A DNA stretch of 64,000 nucleotides from Echinometra lucunter (GCA_029962745.1 CM057166.1:323714-387713), one strand, 5' to 3'. Positions 39,851 to 54,231 are shown, counted from the first letter of the stretch. Notes: generated by a model from the sequence alone, not told the origin. Program-made: numbers and translations.

Positions 39851-40429
39851 ATGGTAGTCCCATAACTTGTACACATCTATTTTTCATAAATTTGCCAAGC
39901 TCATTGCTGTGATAGCAACTTTGATAGAAAATGTTGATAAAAAAACCCCTAAGAATTTGAGTTCTTCAGAACTCTTTAGCAAGTCAAGGGTTGTGTAATA
40001 TCTTTTTTAATATCACATACATGTATTTATCATAAAGTGTTAGAATAATTCAGTTCTAGTGGCAAAAGGGAATGTTAAAGGAAAATGAAACCCTGGAGAA
40101 AAATCAATTTTATTGAAAAGAGAGGATGAGAGAAGCAGGGTTTTGTTCTAATCCATCAAAAACGGTTACAAAATGAGATAGTTATGAAAGTTTGAAAAGT
40201 CTTAATTTACTTTCTGTGGCAATCCTCAAATTGGCAGTGTTGCTTCAAAATGGCAGGTTTAGAAGGACAAAGTTCTGTTAATATGTTTTGTACACAAAAC
40301 TTCATATTTTCTCCATTATCTCTAAAGATGAGCATTGCTTGTTTCTTTTTGAACTCAACATATGTTGTGTCAAGTACATTTTCCCATGATATACATGTAC
40401 TTGCATCTTGAGCTAAGAAGGAGCAAGCT

Positions 40430-40745
40430 GCACCCCATGATATTTGGTACACACATTGATCTAGTGGTGAAGATGTACAAGACATAATGTTTTAATGTGT
40501 CGGTAAATCAGAAATTTTGCGGATCAAACTACCTCATTTTTCGAGCAATACCCATGAAATTTGGCACACACATTGGTCTTGTGATAAAGATGTGCAAAAC
40601 ATGGTTTTTCTTTTTTATAGTATGTCAGAAACTGCGTTGTCATGGTGACAGCATGTTATTGCATAAAATCGGGGAAATATTGCAGATCAAACTACTTCCT
40701 CATTTTTCAAGCAATGCATGAAACTTAGCACATACATTAGGGCGG
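40430..40745. mobile_element. Tandem-core element (~2 units), same family as 56108-56820
   Basis: Two imperfect units of about 160 bp, each with 'ggatcaaactac...ctcatttttc', 'gagcaat', 'catgaaatttggcacacacattg' and 'agatgtgcaa'. The same phrases recur at 56.1-56.8 kb. It is probably a mini-Helitron-like core-repeat element that has lost its ends. Confidence 0.6.
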
Positions 40746-43213
40746 AAGTATTCAGTGATATTTCTAGTTAATATAGAAACTACTTTTGATTTGTAATGGG
40801 GAATGAAAATTTGTTGTTGTTGGTTTTTGTTTTGTTTTTTGTTTTTTAAGCTCTCTTGCAGACAAAGAACTCTTGGACCACATTCTGACTATAACTATAC
40901 CTTGTGAAACACATAGGGGCAGTTGAATGACATGCTACCTCTAAATGTATCACCACAAATCCACAACACACACCCTTGGTATCTTTCTTTTGTTGTCTTG
41001 GTTGATGTAGTAAAAAGTAGATTTACTGTAAGTTAAGACTACATGTAGGTTCACCTTTTCATTATTTAAACAGATATTTTTTTATGGAAAGGGTGTTTTG
41101 TTTTCTCTCTATCTCTCTCTATTTCTCCCTCTCTCATACAGGGGTGTATTTGAAATGATGAATGTTGTGTTATGAAACAGAATTCCATTTTAAAATTGAA
41201 TTAAAATTGAATTTCATTATTGGAAAACATACACACTTTACATGTACTATTTCATTCTAGGCTTATTGAAATGTTCACCTTTAAAATTATTACTTTAAGA
41301 TGACATTTTAATGCAGTGCTATATATACGGTGAATGTAGTGTTATTCGGGCATCTCCCAAACAAAACATGATAAAAAAAAAAATATATTACAAGCAAACA
41401 TATAAAATTCTTCTTCCATTTTAGAAAATGAAAATTCCAGTACATTGGACTTTTTCTTATCCTCTGTCATAGCAGCAACAAAAATTGTCCCAGTATCGAG
41501 TTGTGAAATCATATGGTGAACATGTGTGATAAACCTAAAATTGGTTTCAACATAGATCTTTGAAAAATATATATAACTTTTTTCTTTGGAAGAATAAGTT
41601 TACTGCGTGTATCATAACTTCAGCCTTTTAAAATTAAACTTAAAATTTAAATTATAGTTTACCCTGTCTGCATGTCATGTGTGCATCAAGTCATTTTAAA
41701 AAGGGTGTTGTCTAGTACAGGAAGTATGATAAATTCACACAATTAATTAGAGAAAAGTTCATAATGCTTTGTAACCCATCCCCTTTCAGATCCACACTAA
41801 TTACCTGTACTATCTAATGTGATTTTTAGCAACAGGAGTAACCACTCATGCTGTTTTTTAAGGTTTACACCATAATTGCAATTAGCAGTTAAAATGTGCA
41901 AATGATGTTACATAACAAGACTTGAGCCTTGCCAGTGATTAAACGCAATGCAGTGAATTAATCATTACTGAAAGTGAACAGAAAAAAGGGGGGAGAGAAA
42001 TGCTTTCAATGTGTATTGGCTTTCTGTGACCTCGTATTGGCATTGTTGAGCACTGGGCCAACCAGTGTTTTTTCTTTTCATTTCACCCTTTCTGTGTGTC
42101 TGGCAGTGCCTTGTAGGCTTTGTCATTCCAAAGTCTTAAGAAGTTGCCATAGCAATGGAAATATTGATTTTTTCTTGGTAGATGCAAAAAAGAGGTTTTG
42201 TAGGGGAGAGTAAACAAAGAATGAGCTAACAATAGGATGCTATAAGACACGGTGTGTTAGCCCCTTCTTGTGTAATCACTTAGTAACAAAACCAGCAGAC
42301 TCTCTTTTTGCATCGTTTCATTAGACCTGCTCTGTATAATGAAGTTTTTTATCCTCTGCTCATTTTTTCTTCTTTTTTTTTCATTTCAGTATTTGTTAGA
42401 TAAACAATAGGTGATATCATCTTGGCAACTCATAGAGTACATTTCAACTTGTTCATGTTTGCATTCTTCTTTTTTTATGTCATCAAATCTATCGGTGTAC
42501 TATTGCACTGAAAAGTAAAAATGTTAAAGAACTAGTGTTTGGGTGTATTGATTTTGTGGCTTATGAAAGGGACCTTTGGGTCGATACCTCCATGTTTTTG
42601 GTGAGGGGTATCTTTTATTCCAGTAACAATAGTAGGGTTTGGGGCTTAGTTACCATGGTAAGTTCAAAAGGGCTTAGTACTGATAAGTTTTCCACTGTGA
42701 AGTAATCAATTACCTTTTAAAATAATTATTCTCACTTATGGGTTTTTATGATTTTTTTTTTCACTCTTGAATTCAGCTCTTTTTGAGTTTTACCAAAAAT
42801 GTTCCTGTCTTTCTTGAATGAAAAGCTGTAAGCATCAAAGTATCTTTCTTTCACCAATTCTCTCTACCATTGTTGGTCACTTGATTAGTTTTAAATGCTG
42901 TTATATTCACTAGAGCTCTGTTCTTGAGGTCATATAACATTTTTCCTCTTTTGAGAGGAAAGGATATTTCAAAGGTTTTGCCAGTGCCATATTGCTTTCA
43001 GCTTTACTCGTGTCGTTAAAGAATTTATTTTAAAAAATAGAAAAAAGAGGTATTTTGTTTTAGTAGGTAGATATTTGTATCACATGAAAATCAACACTTG
43101 AATCTTATTTCTGAAGTTCTGTTGTTGAAATGAAATATGATGTACAATGATGAGATGGAATTGTTTCAATTACCACTCTATTCTCAAGTACTTGAAAATG
43201 CTGTTTCAGTTAC
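40746..43213. other. AT-rich non-coding DNA
   Basis: No supported exon or element boundary. Short CT-rich patches at 41105-41145. Confidence 0.4.
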
Positions 43214-43347
43214 CTCTCAGAGAAGATCGTCTGTGATCTCGTTTTTCTTCCTCAAGTTTCTTGTCTTCATCCAAGCGCGTCTCTTTGTCCTGTTTCTCAG
43301 AATGTATGCAAGCTAATATGACTAGCAAGAAAATTGCTTGGTTAGTC
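43214..43347 (-). CDS. Candidate coding exon: hydrophobic stretch followed by highly charged segment
   Basis: On the - strand, between a T-rich acceptor (ending TTTTGAAG at 43348) and a good donor (AGAG|GTAACT), a 134-bp segment is open in one frame: NQAIFLLVILACIHS, then EKQDKETRLDEDKKLEEEKR and DHRRSSLR. A hydrophobic run then a charged region with KR and RR pairs resembles a signal peptide and the start of a secreted precursor, or a membrane anchor. No start Met is in the exon, so an upstream exon would be needed. Family not recognised; the + strand frame over it is less protein-like. Confidence 0.35.
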
Positions 43348-46326
43348 CTTCAAAACATGAAAATACAGATTTATGCAAGAATACTTCTTGTGATTCCGGG
43401 ATTGTGGTGTATTCTTTCGAGTTTCTCATAAGAAATTTTGTTGTCTTTTTTCGTTTGATGATAATACAATATGGTGTGAGATATACTGTATGTAGTTTTG
43501 TGGAAATACATGTTGTTAACTCACAAAACTTCACAAGCATTTAGATTAAGAAAAAGTAGAAGCAAAAAGGAGGAATTTGATAAAGTCATACACGCCCAAA
43601 TATAGGCATAGAATATGAATCAAGTTAGGAAGGCATTGTGTGTGGTTGAAGATTCCATGCTTCTCAGTATTCTTTATGTGACAGAATAGATGCATGTCAT
43701 GTAATTGCTATTTGCCTTGATAAACATAGAACATGCTGTAGCTGAATGTGCCCATGAACAGTTTCATGACAAAAGGCTATTGGCATGATGTATAAATTTA
43801 TACTTCTGCAAATAAAAGATATGCACTTTGTTCACTTGATCTTTAAGTAATATTGACAAGTTTTTGTATGTACAGTATGTGTACCTGTATGTACATTGAT
43901 CAGAATGGGATTTTTCTCTGCATGATTAATACCAGAAAATTTAAGTGTTTTGACTCAACACTGATATTTTTATACACTGCTTACATGTATTTCCAAGCAT
44001 GAGCAAAGAAAAAGAATAATATTTTGAAATCGAAAAACAAAAACTTGAATGCTCCCATCATAAGAATATGCACATGTATGGTATTTTTCTTTATATTGGA
44101 TATTAACACAACATACTCACTTTGATTTTATTAGATGAGGTATAGGGCCTATAGCAGGGTGTTCTAATTTTCTGGTATATTTGTGAATAGAATTGTTCAA
44201 TATTCATTCAGTCCTATTATAATATTGCAATAATGATGCAAGTGATTTGCAGACAGATGTTCAAAAAGTGTACCTCACCAAATTCTGAGTAGTTGGTATT
44301 AATTAAGTAATTTATTCGTCGGGACTAATTAGATAAGTAAAGTGCAAGTCACATCTCTGTAATGACTATGCACAAAACAAGTCATTCCCCAAATAAACCA
44401 TTTTAACTCTCATTCCTTCTCCACAATGATTTCTCCTCCCCTTTCATCCGTTCTAACCTTTTTCCAATAGTTTTCCTCGGTTAAATTGGATTTTGTAGGA
44501 AGATGATGAAGCCTGGTTTAATGTCAAGGAGTTGAGTTGAGTGGGACAGCCTCTTGAGATTGAGGGTAGTCATTAGAAGGGCAACAAATTTACTGGGTAC
44601 TGGAAGAATCTGCTAAAACATTCAGTTTTTTTGCTACGCTGAGCTAAGTCATGCAGCATTAATGCAGAATTTTCCTCCACAGGCCTGAGACCCTGTTTTT
44701 CTCCTCCTTTTTCATGATTAATATTAAACCGATCAAGGTGTGGTATGGTATTAATTTTGCAGCTCCCTAATCAAAAACGAAATTATCAAACGTGACTTGG
44801 ACTATTGCGATGCAGGATTTTTTCCGCTGTTTTGCTTTCTTCTCTCAGTCTTCCCTCTTCTTTGCCTCTCTGTTTTTCTCTCTTGGGGGCTTTATTCTGT
44901 GAGAGCAGAGAAAGTTAGGCACTCTCATCCTATATATCATCCAATTCATACCTAGTATTACTTCATTCATCTCATGTATGTTTTTCTACAGCCCAGGGCA
45001 CCATCCCACCATCCATATACACTATATACACTTTATAAGGTGAGAGAGAAAGTTTTTGCACTCTAGTGTGATTGTATTACATCTCCCATCTTGATGGAGA
45101 ACTTGATGAAGAACAAGCACCGTCCCCGAAAAAAATAAGAGGAAGTACGAAAGGAGGAAGAAGTATCAAAAAATTTAAATTGAAAAGATGAGAGGTTGTC
45201 TTGAGGGGTAATAAAATCGGTCATAAAATTCACCAATATGTTAACTAACGGAAAGCGATAGTGGGCCTCAAGGGAGAAGTCGTCATCTGATGTCCGTTGT
45301 GAAAACACTTCTTCGTTTCAATCGGCCCGTTTCGGTGCATCTCGCCCATTTTTTTTTTTTTCTTCTCTCATCTTTTTTTTTCCTTGTCTCTTTTCCTAAA
45401 CCACATGAGGTTGAGTACTGGGATAAACAGCCCTCAGGTGCCGAAACTTGACGATGATACGAGATGCCAATTGGTATAACAAAAGAGAATTAGAAAATTG
45501 AATTGAACAAACCAGTTCAGGTATCGTAGGAACCCATCCTACCACCCCGGTTTTCCTCCCCTCATTTTTCTTTTCTCAAACGTGAGAAGTAAAAGCTCAC
45601 AATTTTGAGTTGCAACATCCGATACTTTGCCAGAATTTCCTGCCGATATTCCTTACTGGGTTCATTAATCAAAGAACAAGCTTCTAAGAGGATCCTCTCA
45701 TCTTGTTTCTTGCATACTACATAGTTAAAGGCAAAGAACTCTTTTTACAGTGTCATGTAAATTGAAGTACACTATGTCTTATCACATTGCATACATGTGT
45801 CTCTGTAATAGATCCTACTGTAATAAAGGGAATTTAAAGTTTTGGTGACAGAATTCTTTGTAAAATGATTGTAATTAGAGGATAGTGTGGATGGAATAAA
45901 GATAATTCTTGTTATGCTTTGAGATGTGATGGGATGATAAAATAATGAAAATCCATTTTGATAAAATTAACCATGAATCATAACAAAATGGCAAGAAGAA
46001 TGACTGTAACAAATGATTTTTCACTGTGTAGTACAGATGATATCTAATCTATGTAATTACTTTTATGCTCAACATATTTTTCTTACTGAAAATATCTGAC
46101 ACAGTTCAGTTGTTGCAAATATTCTAAATAGATTACAGACGATAACAGAAGGTTATATACATTTGATATGTATTTCCTATATGAACACATATTTTTGAAA
46201 ATTCTCAATTTAAAAAGATTATTTCAGTTTATTATGTGACCGTGATCAACTGTATACATCATGTAGTATACCTCCTTGATATACCCAATAGCACACCATA
46301 CATTTCCTCTGTAGCTCTGGCCATCA
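43348..46326. other. Non-coding DNA with CpG-retaining blocks
   Basis: 44430-44900 and 45060-45480 have more CG and fewer simple repeats than the surroundings and could be conserved regulatory DNA. No exon is supported. Confidence 0.3.
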
Positions 46327-46333
46327 CCCCCCC

Positions 46334-46368
<35 letters not shown>

Positions 46369-46369
46369 C
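46327..46369. repeat. C(n)(TC)n microsatellite
   Basis: About 18 C residues followed by (TC)n. Confidence 0.95.
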
Positions 46370-48937
46370 CCGAAAGAGACAAGTTGGAAAGAAATCACCC
46401 AGTAAGTACTCATCATTCATTCATTCAGCCTGTATATCAGGAACTGTTTATTAGTCGCACATGCCACTGCATTGCACCCGAATTCAAGCACTTCTTGCCC
46501 AAAATAAACACTCGATATGAACGTCAAAGACCGGGCGGATTTGCATTGCAATTTACAGAAACAGATGAATTCCTGGCATTTTTGGAGCTTTGAGATGGGA
46601 AGTAATATTTCTACTGCATGTTTTCTGTCAAAACACTGTGTGTGAAGATGTTGATGTAATATGGATGCTTGCTGCTCATCTTCAAATGTTCATTTTGAAG
46701 ATTCTTCCAATTTAAAAATGGATTTATGAGTTTATTTCAAAATGACTATTTCTTTCAAATCTCTGAATAAATTGTACAATTAAATTGAGGTACATGTAGA
46801 ATAATATGAACATTAATGTTGGATCATGTACATTTAATACCACTCATGATTTGATACTTGATAGGGATTTTAATTATTGATAACAGATATGTGTCTCATG
46901 CATATAGATGAACTTTACAAGGATTCTGAAAAGACACATACTCTGTAAATGGTGATGAAAATGACTACTTTATTCATCATGATTTTTCATTCAAATACAG
47001 TGCAATGCTAGCTACATGTACATCATTATGCAGGGAAAATGTTATGGTGAAAGTGCTTTTAAAATTTTTGCTGCTATTCACCCAGTTTGATAGTACATTA
47101 AAAAAGACTAGATACTGAAATGAATATCAAACTACTGATATAAGAGGGCACCTTTTTTCAGATTCGAAATGCATGAGTACAGAAAAAACTTTTAATCCTA
47201 GGCTGTTCTAGAAGTCATGATAATGAGCATAAACATACAGGAAGTAGAATGTGTATTCATTTTTATAACTTTCATAAATTTTGCAAATACTACATAATGA
47301 CACAAAGGTTTCACTCTCATGTATCCCCAGTTCAGATGTCAATATATTAGTATTATTAGGACATATGAGACAATACATTACTTACATGTACATGAAGAAA
47401 CAGATCATTAAGAAGCTATTTTATCTCTAATTTGTAATAATTGCACACTTTCCAAACAAAACAAGGTAATGCAAAAATAAATTCATCTTTTTAAATAACA
47501 AAATAGATCAAACAAAGTGAAAAGAGAAGTCAAAACATGTGAACATTGAAAATTTGAACCAAAAAAAAGTGTAGCCATTTGATAATAACTCCTACAAGTA
47601 TTACAAACCCTTTAAGCTTAGATAGTTTAAACTAAAAAAAAATACTCTTATTAAATCTTGATATACAATGTAGGCCAATGAATTTGGAGAAACATTCAGA
47701 TCACATCATTAAAACGTACATTACATCTCTACATTAGTTCCTACAATACAGCACATACTGAGAGAGTGAAATCGCACTTCAACGATACAACACTGGATGA
47801 AAATGCATGAAAAAAGGCAGTTGAGCTGTTTTAATCCCCAAATCCTCCCTGCAAAGCTCCTGTGCGCTGAAATTGGATGCTATGCTCATACTCAATTAAA
47901 CATGGTCGTAAAGGAGCGTTTCTTTCCTTCAAAACACAGTCTAGTCTCCTTTCAAAGTAGTGACATACATGTACTTTGAATCTACACAAGTACATTCTAG
48001 GAAGACTAGATCACTAAACATTTCTCATCTACAGTTGTATTGTTTTTTACTTGAATATCTTGTGAATTAATGAAAATTAAAATTGAATACTGTGGTCACA
48101 TTTGTAGTCTTCAAAATGTTCATGTACATCAAACTCTTTCACACTATGTGCTCCAACAATATGATCCTAAGATCTGAAAAATGAGACATTTTGAGAACAA
48201 GACAGGCCAGTTTCCAAAAACAATATCAAAATGCTTTGAAAAACACTGGACTGCTGCTATTTCAATCAACTGAAAACTCTGCAATGCACAAAAGAGAGTG
48301 CATCATTTGAAAAAATATAACTGAAAAAAGGTCCATTCTTATAAATTGAAAAATATATATTAAAAAAATGAACACTTTTTTTTTTTCATTAAAGTATAAA
48401 CATACATGTATTGATAGTGTATTTGCTTCAAGCACTTGCAACACCACAAACAAAAGCCGGTATTGGAAAAGAGAGCATATTATTACTCTTGGGGCCGCAA
48501 TTCAGAGTAGATTGCTGCTTTCTTCTATTGGAAAGGATATAATGAAAAGAGAATGATATGAAAGTTGCTATTCTCATTACTCATCTACATACCAAGTTAC
48601 CGTGGAAATGTGAGTGGGAGCGATTTGTTCCTTTTCCCCTCAATATTGGGTGTTTTGGAATAATGAATTTTATCTATAATATATCTCCTCCAATACATCA
48701 CTCAGCATTCTCAGGAATGGAATGGAGAATGGAAGGAGAGAAAGATAACTGCAGGATGGTCATGACAAAAATAATGAATAAGGTTGCAATATTCCAATTC
48801 ATGTGATCATACATGTATGGTGTTTTTTAATATTTCTGCTGTATGGTAGATACATGTAATTCGTATTAAGCTGATGAAATATGTCATTTTACAGTATATC
48901 CTAGTACATTGACTATTTGATGTTAAAACATGAAACA
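46370..48937. other. Non-coding DNA; octamer-like motif near 46544
   Basis: The block 46490-46595 is less AT-rich and includes ATTTGCAT (POU octamer) directly followed by TGCAATTT. The overlapping 69-codon frame (46384-46593) has no recognised domain. The rest is AT-rich with many TACATGTA octamers. Confidence 0.3.
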
Positions 48938-49437
48938 NNNNNNNNNNNNNNNNNNNNNNNNNNNNNNNNNNNNNNNNNNNNNNNNNNNNNNNNNNNNNNN
49001 NNNNNNNNNNNNNNNNNNNNNNNNNNNNNNNNNNNNNNNNNNNNNNNNNNNNNNNNNNNNNNNNNNNNNNNNNNNNNNNNNNNNNNNNNNNNNNNNNNNN
49101 NNNNNNNNNNNNNNNNNNNNNNNNNNNNNNNNNNNNNNNNNNNNNNNNNNNNNNNNNNNNNNNNNNNNNNNNNNNNNNNNNNNNNNNNNNNNNNNNNNNN
49201 NNNNNNNNNNNNNNNNNNNNNNNNNNNNNNNNNNNNNNNNNNNNNNNNNNNNNNNNNNNNNNNNNNNNNNNNNNNNNNNNNNNNNNNNNNNNNNNNNNNN
49301 NNNNNNNNNNNNNNNNNNNNNNNNNNNNNNNNNNNNNNNNNNNNNNNNNNNNNNNNNNNNNNNNNNNNNNNNNNNNNNNNNNNNNNNNNNNNNNNNNNNN
49401 NNNNNNNNNNNNNNNNNNNNNNNNNNNNNNNNNNNNN
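48938..49437. other. Assembly gap of exactly 500 N
   Basis: A run of 500 unknown bases, probably a fixed-size placeholder. Frames crossing it are meaningless. Confidence 1.
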
Positions 49438-51165
49438 TTTGAGGGTGTTATTTGAACTGACAAAAGTTGATTGTCTGCTATTTGCCAGAGAGTTATTGTA
49501 AACGAGATTACCTAGGACTGAATTTCTTCTTTCTTTTTTTTTTTTTGGAGACATCATTCTTGCTCATGTTGTGAAAGGTTAGCAAAGGTCACAAGTGTTT
49601 ACATTTAACTTTGTTCACTTTGATTGAGGAATTAGTATCTTCTTGATTGGTAAGTAGCAGAACTAATTTTCTTTTTTGTTATTCTTATTTTTTTTTAAGT
49701 GTGATATATATATGTACATGGCTTACATTCCATTAATTAAAAAATGCACTTCTTCATAAGGACATTATTTCCTTTTTTTTAATTTCTCTAGAAACATGGG
49801 ATTTCCACACAACATTGCTATAGTAATTTTTTCTCACAATTCTCTCACAAATTTTGTGACAGTTTTCAGTGATGACTACCATATTTTTGTTAAGGCTTAT
49901 ATACATCTTTGTTCATTGTATTATTTTCGTCCGTTTGAAACAAAGAAAAGGAGAACTTTTGTTTATGTTTTCTTATGTATTCTTTAGGCCTAAGCATACA
50001 GGTTTATGTTATGAATTTTTATTTAATTTCATATGAAACAAAGTTTGTTATTTTGGGTCTCTATATTTCAAATCTGTAAAAGTGCAACGAACAATTAACT
50101 ACAAAGGTTAGTAAAAAAAAACAAAAAAACAGTGTGATAATATACAAAATAATGTCAGACAAATTGTATTTTATTCACCAGTATATAAAAATATGTTTTC
50201 AATGCAACTAACATGTAATGAAATAGCATTACATGTACATGTGTAGATGTATTTTCTTAGCACACTGACTATCCTACATGTATATTCAGCCTGATGTGGT
50301 CCTTTGATAAGATTAATTTTAGTTGCATATAGTGTACATGTATGTCCATCCTGCTTTTAAGAGAGTTATTCAAACAAACCATTGCTTTAGCTTTTATGCT
50401 ATCACAAGTTGAGTATTTTTCCCAAGCTGATACCATACTTGTGCTTCATTTCATTGGGTGGTCTTGGGTTTTTCTTCTTCTTTTTTTTCTTTATAGAATA
50501 TTGTGTTTTTAGATCACACAGCACAAGCTTTCTTTGTTTTTGAACTCTGTTTTTAGAGAATTAAGTTGTAACTCATATTGGATTAATAGTCTACACATTT
50601 TTGCCAGTTACATTTCTGAGAAATGGATGAAGGGGTGGGCAACATCATGAATCATAAAACCTGAAATGTGTGATCTTTATGTACATCTTTTCATATACTA
50701 GCTTATGTGTTCAGTAGGTCAGGAGGTCTTGCTGTACTGTGGAATATATTTAAGTTCTGCGCTTGATAAAGTTGAGTTACAGTTTTTATTATTATTTCTT
50801 TATTAAATCCGTCTGACAAAAGAAAATTATACTAAATGAGCACATACTAAGAGTGTACAATAATCTTGTGAATACAGCTCCAAATACAGGTATGTACATG
50901 TAGCTATTTAAAAAGGAAAAAAAAGCTATTTTATTGTTGACTCCTATAGTGTTACTGGTCATTAATGGAATGTATAAAATTGATATTTTGGCTGACATTC
51001 AAACTGTACACATGTGTTTCCTTGAGTGGAAGAAAGCAACGACCTGTTTCTTCATCTTGTAGATATTCATCTTCTGTTTAGAGCAAGAAAGGCATTATAT
51101 TCATACAGTAATATTAAATTGCCTTACCAGCTCTCAACAAACACCTTCCATCAGTTTGTTTGTTT
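49438..51165. other. AT-rich non-coding DNA
   Basis: No supported exon. TACATGTA octamers at about 50229, 50276, 50335 and 50894. Confidence 0.45.
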
Positions 51166-51196
51166 TTTTTTTTTTTTTTTTTTTTGGGGGGGGGGT
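51166..51196. repeat. T(n)G(n) homopolymer junction
   Basis: About 20 T followed by about 10 G, like 7950-7986. Confidence 0.9.
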
Positions 51197-51895
51197 CCAA
51201 GATAGCTTTTCAGCTGCAATAAGGCTTTTAGCAATTGAATAATGAAGAATGAAATATATTTAGGGAGAGGAAGAGTTAGATTTTTTTCTACAAAGAGAAA
51301 GGGAAATATGAATTGGAGGATAGGGGAGGGGGGTCAAAGAACATTTGAAATTGTTTAAACACAAACCATGTTTATACAGTCTTTGAAGTGTAACTGCATT
51401 CTCTTCAACCCATTACCAGCCATCCAGCCTAGGGTAAAACCTATATGAATAGTTATAAAAAAATGGAACAAAGTCATAAGGGTATAGATATGAAGACTAT
51501 GTTTAGCAAGCAAGAGGTCATTGCTCTGTAGTCAAACACAGACCAGATTTTTGCACCAATCCAAGAAAATAATTGTGATTAATCTGGAGCTATTATTGAT
51601 AATAATGACACATTTCCTTCTGTCTCATGGGAATGACAATGCTTAGTCTTGTTGAATGTCATGAGAAAATTTAGAGGCAGGAATATACGTATAAAAGGAT
51701 TACCATGTTACATAACTTGAAGGATCATCAATTTCAACCAAAGAAGGACGCCCAATTTTCTTACTCATCAAACTTATGTGATCAAATATTGTAAGATGTT
51801 TCACTGTTTGTATCTGACTTGGGTGTGACTCAATAGCCTGGAATAGTACATTTAGTGCAAATGAACTTTTTTACATTAGAATATGGTTCAGATAG

Positions 51896-52001
51896 ATAAG
51901 TAGTAGTAGTCGTAGTAGTAGCAGTAGTAGTAGTAGTAGTCGTAGTAGTAGTAGTAGTAGCAGTCGTAGTCGTTGTCGTCGTAGTAGCAGCAGTAGCAGC
52001 C
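51896..52001. repeat. (TAG)/(CAG)/(TCG) trinucleotide array
   Basis: About 100 bp of TAG units interrupted by CAG, TCG and TTG variants in a semi-regular order, ending in CAG units. Confidence 0.92.
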
Positions 52002-53635
52002 TGATGCAGAATTTTTTTGCACTTGCAAGTATAAGTTCAAGTCATATCCAATAGCAAAGGCCTTTTCTTTCCACCAAGTTTAATCCTTTCATTGCTACCT
52101 TTTTTCTGTCAAGTCATTCATATAATTCTTGTCACCTTGATAATTTTCTATACCTCCTCTGATAATACTTTGACCTTTTGTTGAAAATAAATCTTTGCAA
52201 TTTCTTGAATAATCTTATTTCTTCATTTTTACTTGTGTCCAAGTCACTTCGCAACAAAGGAAAGACTCAAAATCAGAAGAATTTTAAAAATATCCCTTAG
52301 ATTGTCATATATGATTTCAGGTCATTTCAGCAAGGAAATCAATTTGAAATATTAGCTGGCATATCCGATCAAGATTCCGGATCAGGTACATATTTTGGAG
52401 ATATATCGCTCTTTCTTCTCAAATAGAATAATGAATGAAAATGGTTACAGCTCAGTCTCTTGTTAATGCTTCTTTGTGCTTGTCAATATTTTGATCTGAT
52501 AAGATGTGAGACCACGATAGCCTACATAACCCAGAAACATGTAGTTTAACCCAATAACCCTGTATTATTGCTGTCAAGAATGTGTTTATGTGGTCTATCT
52601 GCTTAATAGAGGGAAGACGGAGGAAGACTTGCTGATACCACACAGGAAAATGAAAATAATTAGTTGCGGATATCACCCATTACTTGATGTATCTGTTATG
52701 GTGTATAAAATCACATTTTCTAGACATTTTGAACCTTTCAAAATGTGCTCTAAGACAATGAAGTGCATTTAAGGAACTGGAAACACTAGAACTAGTAAAG
52801 AAAATTACATGTATTTTAAATGATTTTTGCATTTGTAAGAGTTGCATGGATCATTATGAAGTTGAAATGAATATTTGTTGATAGGAGTATGTTCCCATGT
52901 ATGGTAACATTGATTCCCTGATACAGGATTAACAACTTTCTTGCACCATTAAAAGTTGTTACATAAACACACAAAAAAACCTAAATATATTGTGCAAAGA
53001 ATAGCCCTTAACAAATATGATGCATGTGAAAGATCTTCTTTCTAATACAAACCCAGTTGTGACACTCTATTGTTTTAGGGTACTGTTACCTTCTGGATAT
53101 AATAATTAAGCATTTTATGGCAAAATTTTTCCTTCATCGATTTATGAGAGAACGCCTTTTTGCACGCAGGCATTTCGTGAGGGCATTTCTGCCTTGATGT
53201 GACAAAGTATCAGTCATTCCAGAGTGTTTTGAAAGATGTTAGTCATGATTTAAGTATTTTTAATGATCTTACTTACTTGCTGCTACTTTTATTACTGTAC
53301 ATTACAACCCCTGCATTATCATAACTTTTACTTTAACTGAATGACGATTTACTTCAAATTTGTCCCATGAAAGGCATATGATCAATGAGAATTTCCAGAA
53401 TAGGCAGGAAAGGACAATATTGTATGAGCCATGTCAACTTGCAGATAGACCCCAATTCAAGGAACTCTGCATAATCAATTACTTCCTTTAAGTGAGTAAG
53501 TCTTGTATAGTGAGAGAAAGAGGGAAAGAGAAATGAAAAGAACAACAAATTAAAGATGAAAGACAATAAAGGTGGACTCTCTTCTGAGATAAACTGAATA
53601 ATCAATAGAGACAGATAAAAAAGCAAAGAATAAAG
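52002..53635. other. AT-rich non-coding DNA
   Basis: Nothing beyond shadow frames was seen. Confidence 0.45.
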
Positions 53636-53790
53636 AAAAAGGAAGTGGAGAGAGAGGGAGAGGAAAAGGGAGAATGAGAAGAAGAAAAAGAAAAGGAGAG
53701 AGAGAGAGAGAGAAAGGGCTGATGGATGGATGGGAGGGCAGGAGGGAGAGAGGAACAAAGGAAAAGAGAGAGAGGAAGAGATTAACCGAG
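53636..53790. repeat. Purine (GA)-rich tract
   Basis: About 150 bp of AGAG, GGAA and AAGA units; yields charged (+) and Leu/Ser/Phe-rich (-) spurious frames. Confidence 0.9.
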
Positions 53791-54231
53791 AGACAGACTG
53801 ACAAATGGATAAGGAAAAAATCCATAGTAAAAACTTTTTGGGGGGTTATCAGGGTTCTTTCAATGTCTTTTTGTAGAAAAGTTAGATTGAAAGGCAATCT
53901 TGTGTAGAGCTCTTGCTTGCAAGAGCTGAATTCCTCACTGCTCCCGGTGATTTGAGCCATGATGAATTGTCTCGCTATATAGGCAAAAATCTGCAAATTT
54001 ACATTGTAAGTGTTGTAGAGTACATGTACATTCAAGGAGACCTGAAATTTCCCACATTTCCAGAAACACCATCAAATCCAGTCTTTCTAATTACTTAGTT
54101 CCTTTTATCTTGTGCGAACTTGACCAAAAATCACAGTTTGGGTGTATCCTTTTCTTTTTGAATAATGGAACATTGGGCTATGAGTCGTAGAATCAAACTG
54201 ATCCTTCTCCCTCCCTGTGGTATAACTTTAA

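Noticed and set aside
39661..39912. 83-codon + strand frame with AG/GT borders as a gene exon
   Set aside because: The opposite strand of the same DNA reads as a LINE reverse transcriptase C-terminus in one frame with stops, so the + frame is a shadow.
48807..49557. Long frames across the 500-N gap
   Set aside because: Unknown bases; the open frame is an artefact of the gap.
53354..54035. 134- and 161-codon - strand frames
   Set aside because: They are reads of the GA-rich tract in two frames; Leu/Ser/Phe low complexity, no domain.
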